Positions 8,156 through 15,769 of a DNA stretch of 64,000 bases are shown here, piece after piece (the stretch's first letter is position 1; each line of letters opens with the position of its first letter). The position numbers and the translations under genes were made by a program. The stretch is from Paenirhizobium selenitireducens ATCC BAA-1503 (GTDB taxonomy: Bacteria > Pseudomonadota > Alphaproteobacteria > Rhizobiales > Rhizobiaceae). The notes under the pieces were generated by a model. That model saw only the letters and a program-made list of their open reading frames with translations, was not told where the DNA came from and made no database searches. The DNA lies in assembly GCF_000518785.1 (NCBI RefSeq), contig NZ_JAEG01000018.1:1-64000 (forward strand), written 5' to 3'.

Positions 8156-8178
8156 GGGCGCCGCTGGCGCCCATTTTT
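8156..8178 (+). terminator. Rho-independent terminator
   Basis: Perfect stem GGGCGCC-gct-GGCGCCC followed by ATTTTTG, 31 bases after the stop of the small protein at 8124. Confidence 0.85.
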
Positions 8179-8233
8179 GTTGCCGAAGACCGTATCCAAT
8201 CCGATGATCCCGTGCCCCCGGCCGTCCTTCTCC

Positions 8234-8280
8234 CTTCTCCCCAGCGGGGAGAAGGTGGCCCGCAGGGCCGGATGAGGGGG
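8234..8280. repeat. Intergenic palindromic repeat (CTTCTCCCC family)
   Basis: Stem CTTCTCCCC-agc-GGGGAGAAG at 8234-8254 followed by GGTGGCCCGCAGGGCCGGATGAG. It is between convergent genes. Confidence 0.8.
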
Positions 8281-8332
8281 AGCGAAGCGCAGCATGCTTT
8301 GCCCCACCGTCCCGCGCGTCGGAGTCTGGTCC

Positions 8333-9073
8333 TCAATGGGCGTGGTCGTGCCGGCCGGCCTTGCCATGGTCGTGGTCGTGCGCATGGCTCGCTTCGGTCT
8401 CGTGGTCATGGCTGCAGCCGCACACGCTCTGGCTCGCCGCCTTGACGAAGGCCTCCGCGCCGCCGGCCTTCCACTCGTGCCAGGACTGCCAGAGGATCTG
8501 CGCCGAGGAATTGAGGAACAGCCCGGCCATGATGAAGGCGACGGCAAGGTCGGGCCAGGCGGTCGCCGTGCCCCAGACGCCGAGCGCCGCGATCATGACA
8601 ATGACATTGCCGATCGCGTCATTGCGCGAGCACAGCCAGACCGAGCGCACATTGGCGTCGCCGTCCTTGTAGTTCATCAGCAGAAGGACGCTTGTGACAT
8701 TGGCAGCCAGCGCCATGAAGCCGATCACGCCCATCACCGGCGCTTCGGGCATGCCGTCGTAGAACACCCGCCAGACGGTCGAGCCGAACACCCAGAGCCC
8801 CATGAGAAAAAGACTGATGCCCTTGGCGGCGGCGGCCGTGCTGCGCACCTTCAGCGACGCGCCGATCACGGCAAAGGAAATGCCGTAGGTCACGGCGTCG
8901 GCGAAGAAGTCGAGCGCGTCGGCCTGCAGCGCCTGCGAGCGGGCGAGCTGGCCCGCCGTCATCTCGACGAGGAACATGGCCGCGTTGATGAAGATCACCA
9001 GCCAGAGCCGGCGCTTGTAGGTGTCGGACATGCCGTCGAAGGGGGCGTGCTCGTGGCCGTGGCTGGCGCTCAT
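8333..9073 (-). CDS. CDF-family cation efflux protein (DmeF/CzcD-like)
   Basis: 246 aa, with His-rich ends (SHGHEHAP; CGCSHDHETEASHAHDHDHGK) expected to bind divalent metal. About five to six transmembrane helices lie between residues 20 and 200. TM2 carries DALDFFADAVTYG and TM5 carries SRNDAIGNV, the aspartates that form the transport site in cation diffusion facilitators. It is shorter than the usual 300 aa because the C-terminal cytoplasmic domain is replaced by the His/Cys-rich tail. The family exports Zn, Co, Cd or Fe in exchange for protons. The gene is divergent from a MerR regulator and driven by a promoter with the 19-bp spacer typical of MerR control. Confidence 0.88.
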   Translation of the reverse strand: MSASHGHEHAPFDGMSDTYKRRLWLVIFINAAMFLVEMTAGQLARSQALQADALDFFADAVTYGISFAVIGASLKVRSTAAAAKGISLFLMGLWVFGSTVWRVFYDGMPEAPVMGVIGFMALAANVTSVLLLMNYKDGDANVRSVWLCSRNDAIGNVIVMIAALGVWGTATAWPDLAVAFIMAGLFLNSSAQILWQSWHEWKAGGAEAFVKAASQSVCGCSHDHETEASHAHDHDHGKAGRHDHAH

Positions 9074-9111
9074 TCTGTCTTTCCTTTTCGTCTTGCTCTC
9101 GTTCGACGTCT

Positions 9112-9142
9112 TACCTAATCTCTATAGCGACTAGAGGTTCAA
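9112..9142 (-). promoter_or_regulatory. MerR-type promoter/operator for the CDF exporter
   Basis: On the minus strand: -35 TTGAAC (9142-9137), a 19-bp spacer containing the dyad CTCTA-N7-TAGAG, then -10 TAGGTA (9117-9112). An overlong 19-bp spacer spanned by a dyad is the established architecture for MerR-family activation by DNA distortion. Confidence 0.8.
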
Positions 9143-9158
9143 GAGGGTTTTTGACAAA

Positions 9159-9572
9159 ATGTACTCGATCGGCGAACTTTCCCGCCGCGCCGGCGTCAAG
9201 GTGCCGACCATCCGCTATTACGAACAGATGGGGCTGATCGCCGCTCCCGACAGGTCCGAGGGCAACCAGCGGCGCTACGAGCGCGCCGAGCTGGAGCGCC
9301 TGACCTTCATCCGCCATGCCCGCGATCTCGGCTTCCCGATCGAGGCGATCCGCGAGCTTCTGGCGCTGAGCCGCCATCCCGACGAGCCCTGCGCACGCGC
9401 CGACCATATCGCCCGCGAGCAGCTGGTCGAGGTGCGCGAGAAGATCGCCCGGCTGCAGAAGCTGGAGCACGAGCTGGACCGCATCGTCTCCCATTGCGGC
9501 AGCCACACGGTCGGCGATTGCTATGTCATCCGGGCGCTGTCCGACCACGGCCTGTGCGACCACGAGCATTGA
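9159..9572 (+). CDS. MerR-family metal-responsive regulator (CadR/ZntR/PbrR type)
   Basis: 137 aa. It opens with the MerR winged helix: YSIGELSRRAGVKVPTIRYYEQMGLI and NQRRYERAELERLTFIRHARDLGF. A dimerisation helix covers about residues 80-115. Metal ligands fit the CadR/PbrR pattern: a Cys in PDEPCARADH, then SHCGSH, GDCYVI and a C-terminal HGLCDHEH. The probable inducer is a soft divalent metal such as Cd, Pb or Zn (inference). The dyad promoter of the divergent CDF exporter lies between the two genes. The cupin gene follows 14 bases downstream and may be cotranscribed. Confidence 0.87.
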   Translation: MYSIGELSRRAGVKVPTIRYYEQMGLIAAPDRSEGNQRRYERAELERLTFIRHARDLGFPIEAIRELLALSRHPDEPCARADHIAREQLVEVREKIARLQKLEHELDRIVSHCGSHTVGDCYVIRALSDHGLCDHEH

Positions 9573-9586
9573 GGGGAGAACAGGCG

Positions 9587-10045
9587 ATGCCGGTCATCAG
9601 ACAGCAGGACGCGCCGCTGGAGGAGGGCAAGGCCGAGGGGATCAATGCCGAACTCGGCGCCTATACGGCCCGGCTCCTGTCTGACGCCGGCGGCCTCACC
9701 CAGTTCGGCGCCTTCATCGAGACCCTGCCGCCCGGCTCCTTCTCCTCGCACAAGCACTGGCACGAGCGGGAGGACGAATTCGTCTATCTTCTATCCGGCA
9801 CCGTCACGCTGAACGAGGGCGACAGGCTGACCGAAATGCGACCCGGCGATGCCGCGACCTTCAAGGCCGGCGTACCGGTCGGCCACCGGCTGGAAAACCA
9901 CTCGAATGAACCGGCCACCTATCTCGTGGTCGGCACCCGCTCGCCGGACGACGTGGTGCATTACACCGACCGGGACCTGCGGCTCACCAAGGTGAACTTC
10001 GAAAAGACACTCACCGACCGGGCCGGCAATCCGGTCAGCCGTTAG
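9587..10045 (+). CDS. Single-domain cupin protein
   Basis: 152 aa from ATG 9587, with GAGGGGAGA about 10 bases upstream. The cupin motif 1 is HKHWHEREDEFVYLLSGTVTL (His/His/Glu metal ligands) and motif 2 is GDAATFKAGVPVGHRLEN with the last His. Such small cupins are metal-binding, and many are of unknown function or act as sugar isomerases or transcription co-factors. It lies directly downstream of the MerR gene on the same strand. A role with the metal exporter is possible but unsupported. Confidence 0.82.
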   Translation: MPVIRQQDAPLEEGKAEGINAELGAYTARLLSDAGGLTQFGAFIETLPPGSFSSHKHWHEREDEFVYLLSGTVTLNEGDRLTEMRPGDAATFKAGVPVGHRLENHSNEPATYLVVGTRSPDDVVHYTDRDLRLTKVNFEKTLTDRAGNPVSR

Positions 10046-10062
10046 GCCAGCGGAAAGCAGTC

Positions 10063-11598
10063 CTAAAGAACATCCTTCTCCAGCAGCGCTAGACAGTCTT
10101 CGGCTCGCTTCAGCAGAGCCGTCTTCTTGCCCTCGTCCATCCGCCGCCAGCCGGCGAGGATATTGGCCATGCGATGATTGCCGCGGAGCTTGTCCTCGTT
10201 GACGGCGATGAAGCGCCAATAAAGCGAGTTGAACGGGCAGGCGTTTTCGCCGGTGCTGTCCTTCACGTCATAGGAACAGCCGCCGCAGAAATTGCTCATC
10301 CGGTCGATATATTTGCCGCTCGCCGCATAGGGCTTGCTCGCCATCAGCCCGCCATCGGCGTAGAGCGCCATGCCGAGCGTATTGGGCAGTTCCACCCATT
10401 CATAGGCATCGGCATAGACGGCGAGATACCATTCGCACACCGCCTCGACCGACAGCCCGGCGATGAGGGCGAAATTGCCGGTCACCATCAGCCGCTGGAT
10501 ATGATGGGAATAGGCATGCTCGATCGTGTCGTGAACGGCCGCCGCCATGCAGCGCATCTTGGTCCCGCCGCTCCAGTAGAGGGCCGGCAAGGGACGATGC
10601 GCATCAAGCGCGTTGCGGCCGGCATAGTCGGGCATGAAGCGCCAGTAGATGCCGTGCACATATTCCCGCCAGCCGAGGATCTGGCGGATGAAGCCCTCGA
10701 CTGCGTTGAGCGGCGCCGCGCCCTCCTGATAGGCGCGCTCGGTCCGGCGGATCACGTCGACTGGCAGCAGCAGGCCGGCGTTGAGATAGGCGGCGATCAT
10801 CGAATGGAAGAGGTAGGCCTCGCCCGCCACCATGGCGTCCTGCCAGTCGCCGAAGGAGGGCAGGATCTCGGTGACGAACTGCTCGAACTCCGCCTCGGCC
10901 TCTCTCGCCGTCACGGCAAAATGAAAGGGCCGCAGCCGGCCGATGTGATGGGGAAACCGCGCCTCGATGAGGTCCAGCACCTCGCTCGTGATCGCGTCAT
11001 GCCGCCATGACAGGCGTCGCGGGCCTTTCAGCCCTTTGGGCGGCGATTTCCTGTTCTCCTTGTCGAAGTTCCACTGCCCGCCCTCGGGTTCTGCGCCCCG
11101 CATCAGCACGCCGAAATGCCGGCGCATGTCGCGGTAGAAATACTCCATGCGCAATTCCCGGCGGCGATCGGCCCAGCGCCCGAAGCCGGCGCGAGTGATG
11201 AGGAAGCGGTCGTCCTCGCGGATCTCGACCGGCACGCCGAGCTTTGCCTGCCAGCCGCGCATCTCGTCCATCAGCCGGTATTCGCCCGGCTCGGTGACCA
11301 CCAGACCCTCTGCACCGGTCTCGGCAAGCGCACGTTCCACCTCGCCCATCAACGACTGGCGGTTGTCCGGGTCGTCGAGCGTCACGTAGCGCACGGCAAA
11401 TCCGCGCCCCCGCAATTCCTCGGCGAAGTGTCGCATCGCGGAAAACAGGAAGGCGATCTTCTTCTGGTGGTGGCGCACATAGCTCGCCTCCGCCATGACC
11501 TCGGCCATCAGTACCAGAGAGCCATGCGGCGTAGCGTCGCCAAGCGCGGAGAGGGAATGGGAAAGCTGGTCGCCGAGAACGAGGTGAAGCAGGGTCAT
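10063..11598 (-). CDS. phrB: Iron-sulfur cryptochrome/photolyase (PhrB-type, 6-4 photolyase family)
   Basis: 511 aa, the full family length. The N-terminal Rossmann half starts LHLVLGDQLSHSL and continues with KIAFLFSAMRHFAEEL. The C-terminal half holds the FAD and DNA-binding helices (GWREYVHGIYWRFMPDY; HAYSHHIQRLMVTGNFALIAGL). Four cysteines match the [4Fe-4S] ligands of Agrobacterium PhrB: one in VEAVCEWY and three in SNFCGGCSYDVK...ENACPFN. The family repairs (6-4) pyrimidine photoproducts with visible light and uses a lumazine-type antenna. It appears to be a single gene. No LexA-type site was recognised upstream. Confidence 0.92.
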   Translation of the reverse strand: MTLLHLVLGDQLSHSLSALGDATPHGSLVLMAEVMAEASYVRHHQKKIAFLFSAMRHFAEELRGRGFAVRYVTLDDPDNRQSLMGEVERALAETGAEGLVVTEPGEYRLMDEMRGWQAKLGVPVEIREDDRFLITRAGFGRWADRRRELRMEYFYRDMRRHFGVLMRGAEPEGGQWNFDKENRKSPPKGLKGPRRLSWRHDAITSEVLDLIEARFPHHIGRLRPFHFAVTAREAEAEFEQFVTEILPSFGDWQDAMVAGEAYLFHSMIAAYLNAGLLLPVDVIRRTERAYQEGAAPLNAVEGFIRQILGWREYVHGIYWRFMPDYAGRNALDAHRPLPALYWSGGTKMRCMAAAVHDTIEHAYSHHIQRLMVTGNFALIAGLSVEAVCEWYLAVYADAYEWVELPNTLGMALYADGGLMASKPYAASGKYIDRMSNFCGGCSYDVKDSTGENACPFNSLYWRFIAVNEDKLRGNHRMANILAGWRRMDEGKKTALLKRAEDCLALLEKDVL

Positions 11599-11639
11599 GA
11601 ACGGGAAACGTCATGCGCGTTCCGCCGGATCACTCCGCC

Positions 11640-11786
11640 TTGACAATCGATTGAAATCGGCGCATTGAAGCCGCCATGATCATCGCACGCGCACCCATCT
11701 CCTGCACGTATTTTTGGGCCTACCGGTAACCGGCGGCTCGACAGATCATCATGTCAACAGGCCGCCGTCAGGCGGCCTTGTTGTTT
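11640..11786 (+). ncRNA. Candidate small RNA (promoter-like start, intrinsic terminator end)
   Basis: A TTGACA hexamer at 11640-11645 is followed by a non-coding stretch. This ends in the stem GGCCGCC-gtca-GGCGGCC (about 11761-11778) and TTGTTGTTTT. No + strand gene precedes this terminator, so it would terminate an unannotated transcript. The -10 is weak (CATTGA), and no known sRNA family is recognised. Alternatively, the hairpin belongs to the leader of the acetyltransferase at 11838. Confidence 0.3.
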
Positions 11787-11837
11787 TCCAGGACAAAAGC
11801 TTCCCCTGACGGCGCAAACGAAAAAGGGAAGCGAAAA

Positions 11838-12326
11838 ATGACCGAAGATACCGATATCACCCTGCCGCGACCACCCGTCGTGGTCATCCGCGCCGCCAAA
11901 CCCCATGACCTGCCGGAACTGAACGCCATGATCGCGGCGCTCGCCCTGCACCATGGCGACGCCTCGGCGATGACGCCGGAAAAGCTCGAGCGCGACCTGT
12001 TCGGCCCGCTGCCGTGGATCACCGCGCTGGTCGCCGACGGCGGCGAGGGCCTGATCGGCTACGCCATCCTCGTGCCGCTCTACAGGGCGCAGGAAGGCAA
12101 GCGCGGCATGGACCTGCATCATCTCTACGTGCGAGACGGCCAGCGCGGCAACGGCATCGGCCAGCACCTCGTCGCCCGCGCCCGGGAGCTTGCCCGCCAG
12201 TCGGGTTGCGACTACCTTTCGGTCAGTGCCGCGACCGGCAATTTCGCCGCCCATCGCTTCTACGAACACATGGATTTCGTGCCGCGTCCGGTCACCGGCA
12301 TGCGCTACATGCAGGCGCTGTCTTAA
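11838..12326 (+). CDS. GNAT family N-acetyltransferase
   Basis: 162 aa from ATG 11838 with AAGGGAAG upstream; the frame is open further upstream but translates the terminator region. GNAT motif A is clear: HHLYVRDGQRGNGIGQHLVARARELA (acetyl-CoA pyrophosphate loop Q-R-x-G-x-G), followed by YLSVSAATGNFAAHRFYEHMDF as motif B. The substrate cannot be predicted. The DJ-1/PfpI gene follows 42 bases downstream with its own AAGGAG, so a two-gene unit is possible. Confidence 0.85.
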   Translation: MTEDTDITLPRPPVVVIRAAKPHDLPELNAMIAALALHHGDASAMTPEKLERDLFGPLPWITALVADGGEGLIGYAILVPLYRAQEGKRGMDLHHLYVRDGQRGNGIGQHLVARARELARQSGCDYLSVSAATGNFAAHRFYEHMDFVPRPVTGMRYMQALS

Positions 12327-12368
12327 GCGCGGCCACGCTTGGCTTTTTCGTTTCAAGGAGAATTGCCC

Positions 12369-12935
12369 ATGCCCCGCATCGCCGTCGCCCTGCAATCCGA
12401 TTTCGCTGACTGGGAGCCCGCGCTCCTGATGGCCGCCGCCCGCTACTATCTCGGCTGTGAGGTGCTGACCGCCTCGCCGGACGGCCAGCCCGTCGTTTCG
12501 ATGGGCGGCCTCAAGGTCACGCCGGACATCGGCTTTGCCGAGATCGACCCTGAGCGCTTCGATGCGCTGGTGATCCCCGGCGGCTATGCCTGGGAAAAGG
12601 GCCAGGCCTTCGATTTCACCGACATGGCAAGGGGTTTCCGGGCCGAGAACAAGGTCGTCGCCGGCATCTGTGCTGCGGCAAGCGCGCTTGCCGCCACCGG
12701 CCTGCTCGACAACGTCGCCCATACCGGCAATTCGCTCGCCTCGCATGGCAAATATCCCGGCTATCACGGGGCGGACCATTATCGCGATCAGCCGCAGGCC
12801 GTCTCCGACAGGGGCATCGTCACCGCGCCCGGATCGGCGCCCGATACCTTTGCGACCGAGGTTCTGAAGGCGCTCGATCTGTGGACACCGGAGGCCGAAG
12901 CCGAACTCTCGGCCTTTGCTGCCGAGCACCGCTGA
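12369..12935 (+). CDS. DJ-1/PfpI family protein (class I glutamine amidotransferase-like)
   Basis: 188 aa from ATG 12369 with CAAGGAG about 10 bases upstream. The fold is recognisable from RIAVALQSDFADWEPALLMAAARYYLG, DALVIPGGYAWEKG and the nucleophile elbow VVAGICAAASAL with the conserved Cys. HTGNSLASHGKYPGY follows in the position usually holding the His. Members include deglycases, proteases and many uncharacterised proteins. It probably shares a transcript with the upstream acetyltransferase. Confidence 0.85.
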   Translation: MPRIAVALQSDFADWEPALLMAAARYYLGCEVLTASPDGQPVVSMGGLKVTPDIGFAEIDPERFDALVIPGGYAWEKGQAFDFTDMARGFRAENKVVAGICAAASALAATGLLDNVAHTGNSLASHGKYPGYHGADHYRDQPQAVSDRGIVTAPGSAPDTFATEVLKALDLWTPEAEAELSAFAAEHR

Positions 12936-12944
12936 CCTCGGGTC

Positions 12945-13223
12945 TCAGGGTTTCAGCGCCCGGCGGATGTCGCGGCTGTTGAGGTTGAAGGCCAGGCCGG
13001 CATTTGGTCCGCGCGCCGCTTTCGCGGCAGCGGCCGCGTCAAAGGCGGCGTGATGGATGGAAAACCACGCGAGGCAGTCTTCGACGCTCGGCGTGGGATT
13101 TTCGGTGAGGCTGCGAAAAGCGAGCCGGTGGACGAAGCATCGGCAGCCGGACGGCCGGTGGAAAAAGACCAGCGCATCGAGATCGATGCGCCAGTCGAAT
13201 TCGGGGCAGGGGGTGCCTGCCAT
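12945..13223 (-). CDS. Conserved hypothetical protein downstream of cbtA
   Basis: 92 aa. It lies six bases after the cbtA stop on the same strand and is therefore probably part of the riboswitch-controlled cbtBA unit. It contains PCPEFDWRIDLDALVFFHRPSGCRCFVHRL with three cysteines and histidines that could bind metal. This is followed by SVEDCLAWFSIHHAAFDAAAAAKAA and a C-terminal FNLNSRDIRRAL. No domain is recognised. The gene position suggests a cobalt/cobalamin link. Confidence 0.7.
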   Translation of the reverse strand: MAGTPCPEFDWRIDLDALVFFHRPSGCRCFVHRLAFRSLTENPTPSVEDCLAWFSIHHAAFDAAAAAKAARGPNAGLAFNLNSRDIRRALKP

Positions 13224-13229
13224 GGGGCC

Positions 13230-13988
13230 TCAGGCTTCGAAACGGCGGCGCAGGTGGCCGCTGAGCGAACCGAGCAGCGCCCAGAACAGCAGGCTGGTCA
13301 GCGTCGCGATGATGACGAAGCGATGCGACATCGCGTCGGGCGCCAGCGCCTGTTCGCCCTCCGGCGGAACCGGTGCGCCGATGACGTGCGGAAGGGCGAT
13401 CAGCACGATTGCCGCCGCCGCAGCCCAGGGCTTGCGCTGGAAGAACAGCAACGCCAGACCGGCCGCCGTCGACAGCGCCGTTCCCACCCACCAGACCTGA
13501 CGCTCAAAGAGCGGTGCGGCGGGCGTTCCCGGTAGTTCCGGATGCAGGCCGAAGCCCGGTGCGAGCATCACCACGACGAAGCCGCACAGGCCCCAGATGA
13601 GGCCGCTCCGCCAGTCGCTGTGGCGACCGGAGATCTGCATCAGCCCGTTCAGCACCAGCGCAAAGCCGATGGCCGTCAGGATGTTGGCGGCGAGCGTATA
13701 GGCGGTGCGTTCGATGCCGTCGGCGGGTGCCCAGGCATCGGCGCTGTGATGGTCGTGCGCTTCGGTGGCGGTTGCCGCGTCATGGTCGTGGGCGACGCCC
13801 GCGTCATGATCATGGGTAGCGCCCGCAACCGCGCCGGCGTCGTGGCTTTCGGCCGTTTCCCCGGTTTCATAGACTTCGGCCGCCAGGATGAGCGGCGTCG
13901 TTCCGAGAAATTGCGCCAGCGTCACCACCGTCCCGACGATCAGCCCGACCAGCACCGAAGTGAAGACGAGCGAACGAAAGAGAGACAT
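13230..13988 (-). CDS. cbtA: Cobalt transporter subunit CbtA
   Basis: 252 aa, start at ATG 13988. The protein begins with a transmembrane helix (SLVFTSVLVGLIVGTVVTLAQFLG) as in CbtA, and has about five helices in all. A periplasmic or cytosolic insert rich in His/Asp (THDHDAGVAHDHDAATATEAHDHH) lies between helices 1 and 2 and should chelate metal. Later blocks GLCGFVVVMLAPGFGLHPELPG and WWVGTALSTAAGLALLFF are family hallmarks. CbtAB is a predicted B12-regulated cobalt importer. The gene follows cbtB by 11 bases and lies under a cobalamin riboswitch. Confidence 0.92.
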   Translation of the reverse strand: MSLFRSLVFTSVLVGLIVGTVVTLAQFLGTTPLILAAEVYETGETAESHDAGAVAGATHDHDAGVAHDHDAATATEAHDHHSADAWAPADGIERTAYTLAANILTAIGFALVLNGLMQISGRHSDWRSGLIWGLCGFVVVMLAPGFGLHPELPGTPAAPLFERQVWWVGTALSTAAGLALLFFQRKPWAAAAAIVLIALPHVIGAPVPPEGEQALAPDAMSHRFVIIATLTSLLFWALLGSLSGHLRRRFEA

Positions 13989-13999
13989 CGGTGCTCCCC

Positions 14000-14176
14000 T
14001 CAATGGCAGGGGAAGGCGTTGGCGTGGCGCGCGTCGTGGGCGGCGTTGTGCACCACTTCCATCGGCGAGAAGCCGACAAAGCCGACGACGAAGAGGCCGA
14101 AGAAGACGCTGAGCAGTGCCGGCGCGATGCGGCCGGCGACGGACGAGGTGGATGCGGTGATGGTGTTGATGGACAT
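14000..14176 (-). CDS. cbtB: Cobalt transporter subunit CbtB
   Basis: 58 aa from ATG 14176. It has one transmembrane helix (APALLSVFFGLFVVGFVGF) and the C-terminal metal motif VVHNAAHDARHANAFPCH, which has His and Cys spaced as in other CbtB proteins. It is the first gene of the cbtB-cbtA-hypothetical unit, about 145 bases downstream of the cobalamin riboswitch. The family is considered to work with CbtA in cobalt uptake. Confidence 0.92.
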   Translation of the reverse strand: MSINTITASTSSVAGRIAPALLSVFFGLFVVGFVGFSPMEVVHNAAHDARHANAFPCH

Positions 14177-14319
14177 GGTTCCCTCCGAACAAGTGACGAT
14201 GGATATCGACGGCCGGAGGAGAAGAAAACGGGGACAAAGGGACGGCTGCGGATCGACGATCCAGGCCGCACAATCTCCCTGTCTTCCGGACAACCCCGCC
14301 CGGCAGGCGACGACAGATG

Positions 14320-14475
14320 ATGGCAGGTCTCCTGGCTTGCGGGTCATGACACCTTGGACAGCCTTCCCGGATTGTCTCCAGTGGCCATGTCGTCCAGGCG
14401 TTCGCCGCTCACAGTTGCGGGGGCAGCCACGAATCGAGCCCCGTCAGGGTCGTCCCTATCGTGTTCCCTATTAAT
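14320..14475 (-). promoter_or_regulatory. Cobalamin riboswitch
   Basis: The minus strand contains the conserved cobalamin aptamer elements in order. The GGCTGCCCCCGCAACTGTG core is at 14428-14410, the B12 box GCCACTGG ends near 14379, and the 3' CCGCAAGCCAGGAGACCTGCC paired region is at 14340-14322. High B12 should shut off the downstream cbtBA genes, the established behaviour of this class. The exact 5' boundary is estimated. Confidence 0.93.
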
Positions 14476-14592
14476 CCCCGAAGCGCCGCTTCTGGGGAAC
14501 CATCTCGGCCACTATTACGACGACGGCCGACCATGTCAATGACGGCGAAAGGATCGCGGCGGGAGAAAGTCGTGGTCTTGGCCGGTGCCGGC

Positions 14593-14817
14593 TCAGTGCC
14601 GGACCGGCGGATGCTGCGACCATTGCTGCAGCGTCGTCTTGATCAGCACCAGGGCGGCCTGCTGCGCATGATCGCGTTCGCGCGGATCGACGATATTGGA
14701 AAGCCGCTTCTCGAAGGCCCGGACGGTCTCGTCCACCCAGCTGTGCAGGGCGGGATCCGGATAGCTGTCCAGCAGCGAGCGGAGCGCGCTTTCCATTCGC
14801 CGGCGTTCGATGCTCAT
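14593..14817 (-). CDS. Small hypothetical protein
   Basis: 74 aa, ATG at 14817 with AAGGA about 10 bases upstream. It is predicted all-helical and charged (MSIERRRMESALRSLLDSYPD; WVDETVRAFEKRLSNIVDPRERDHAQQAAL), with no signal peptide. No domain is recognised. It lies alone between the riboswitch and the hicAB operon. Confidence 0.55.
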   Translation of the reverse strand: MSIERRRMESALRSLLDSYPDPALHSWVDETVRAFEKRLSNIVDPRERDHAQQAALVLIKTTLQQWSQHPPVRH

Positions 14818-14927
14818 GCTTCAGTCCTTGGCCGTTGTGACGAAACGCACTCTGGCCGGGCAGCCTTGCGCGATGCTGGAGGGGCGGGGGGCTGCAGCCC
14901 GCGGGCTTCAATCTGGGCAGGAAACGC

Positions 14928-15266
14928 CTAAGCCGTCTCCTCGGCTGCCTTGGAGAGTGCTTCCTCGGCCCATTGATTGAGGCTCTTGCCGGAGAGTTCA
15001 GCTGCCTTTGCGGCGCGCGCATGCACGTCGGGATCAACGCGAAACATCATCTTGCCGGAATAGGACCTGTGGGGCTCGCGTCCGAGCTTGCGGCACGTCT
15101 CGACATAGTCGTCCACGGCCTCGTGGAAGGCCTGCTTGAGTTCATCGACGCTCTCGCCGTGAAATCCGACGACATCGGCGATGCCGGCGATGTTGCCGAA
15201 GAAGATCTCGTCCTCCGCATCGAAGGCGATGCGAGCCGAGAAACCCTTGTAGGTCATCACATTCAT
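14928..15266 (-). CDS. hicB: HicB-family antitoxin
   Basis: 112 aa from ATG 15266. The N-terminal HicB fold is TYKGFSARIAFDAEDEIFFGNIAGIADVVGFHGESVDELKQAF (partial RNase H-like). The C-terminal ribbon-helix-helix/HTH part is YSGKMMFRVDPDVHARAAKAAELSGKSLNQWAEEAL. It should neutralise HicA and repress its own operon. The start overlaps the hicA stop by four bases, indicating translational coupling. The toxin-first order matches hicAB. Confidence 0.92.
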   Translation of the reverse strand: MNVMTYKGFSARIAFDAEDEIFFGNIAGIADVVGFHGESVDELKQAFHEAVDDYVETCRKLGREPHRSYSGKMMFRVDPDVHARAAKAAELSGKSLNQWAEEALSKAAEETA

Positions 15267-15517
15267 GGTCTCACTCCAAGGTCTTCGAGGAAGCGTCGTG
15301 CATCGCGTATCTGGTAGCGCTTCGCCTCTTTTTCCGGGTGTGGTCGATGGAAGAAGGCCAGGCGTCCGTCCTTTTCGAACCGAACGCGGGACCCGTTGCC
15401 TTCGATCACTACGCATCCCACGGCGACGAGCAGGCTTTCGACGTCCGCCCAGGCGATGGAGCCTGACACCGGATCGCTGAAGATCGAATGCAGCGTCTTC
15501 TTCTGCCGACTGTTCAT
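15263..15517 (-). CDS. hicA: HicA-family mRNA interferase toxin
   Basis: 84 aa. The double-stranded RNA-binding-like HicA fold is seen in ADVESLLVAVGCVVIEGNGSRVRFE and LAFFHRPHPEKEAKRYQIRDARRFLEDLGV. The HRPHP segment supplies the catalytic histidine. The family cleaves mRNA and tmRNA. The start is ATG 15517. The operon lies 70 bases from a cluster of palindromic repeats (15592-15740). Confidence 0.92.
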   Translation of the reverse strand: MNSRQKKTLHSIFSDPVSGSIAWADVESLLVAVGCVVIEGNGSRVRFEKDGRLAFFHRPHPEKEAKRYQIRDARRFLEDLGVRP

Positions 15518-15591
15518 CGACGAACCTTAAATCATGCTAGCGCTTTTTGCAATCACGTCGCGAGCAGATCGGCCTCGAGATCGGCGACACT

Positions 15592-15740
15592 CGCCCCTCA
15601 TCTGCCTGCCGGCACCTTCTCCCCGCAGGCGGGGAGAAGGGACAAGCGGCACCGCGGTGGCCACTCCCTCTCCCCGTTTACGGGGGTCCGAAGGACGGGT
15701 CGAGACACGCGGCTCGACCCCGGTCGGGTCAGGGTGAGGG
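15592..15740. repeat. Composite intergenic palindromic repeat
   Basis: Begins CCCCTCATCTGCCTGCCGGCACC, then stem CTTCTCCCC-gcaggc-GGGGAGAAG. After a variable centre it continues CCCTCTCCCCGTTTACGGGG and a GGTCAGGGTGAGGGG end. The same two-part organisation is found at 20823-20945 and 53555-53665. It fills the gap between hicA and the diheme cytochrome gene; no gene is seen in it. Confidence 0.8.
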
Positions 15741-15769
15741 GCCGTCTGACTCCACGCCCCATCGATCGC

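Noticed and set aside
14593-15266. Third partner of the hicAB operon (74-aa protein)
   Set aside because: It is separated by more than 100 bases and shows no toxin or antitoxin feature; treated as an independent small gene.
15590-15740. Repeat clusters considered as CRISPR arrays
   Set aside because: No regular repeat-spacer spacing and no cas genes; units are paired palindromes between genes.
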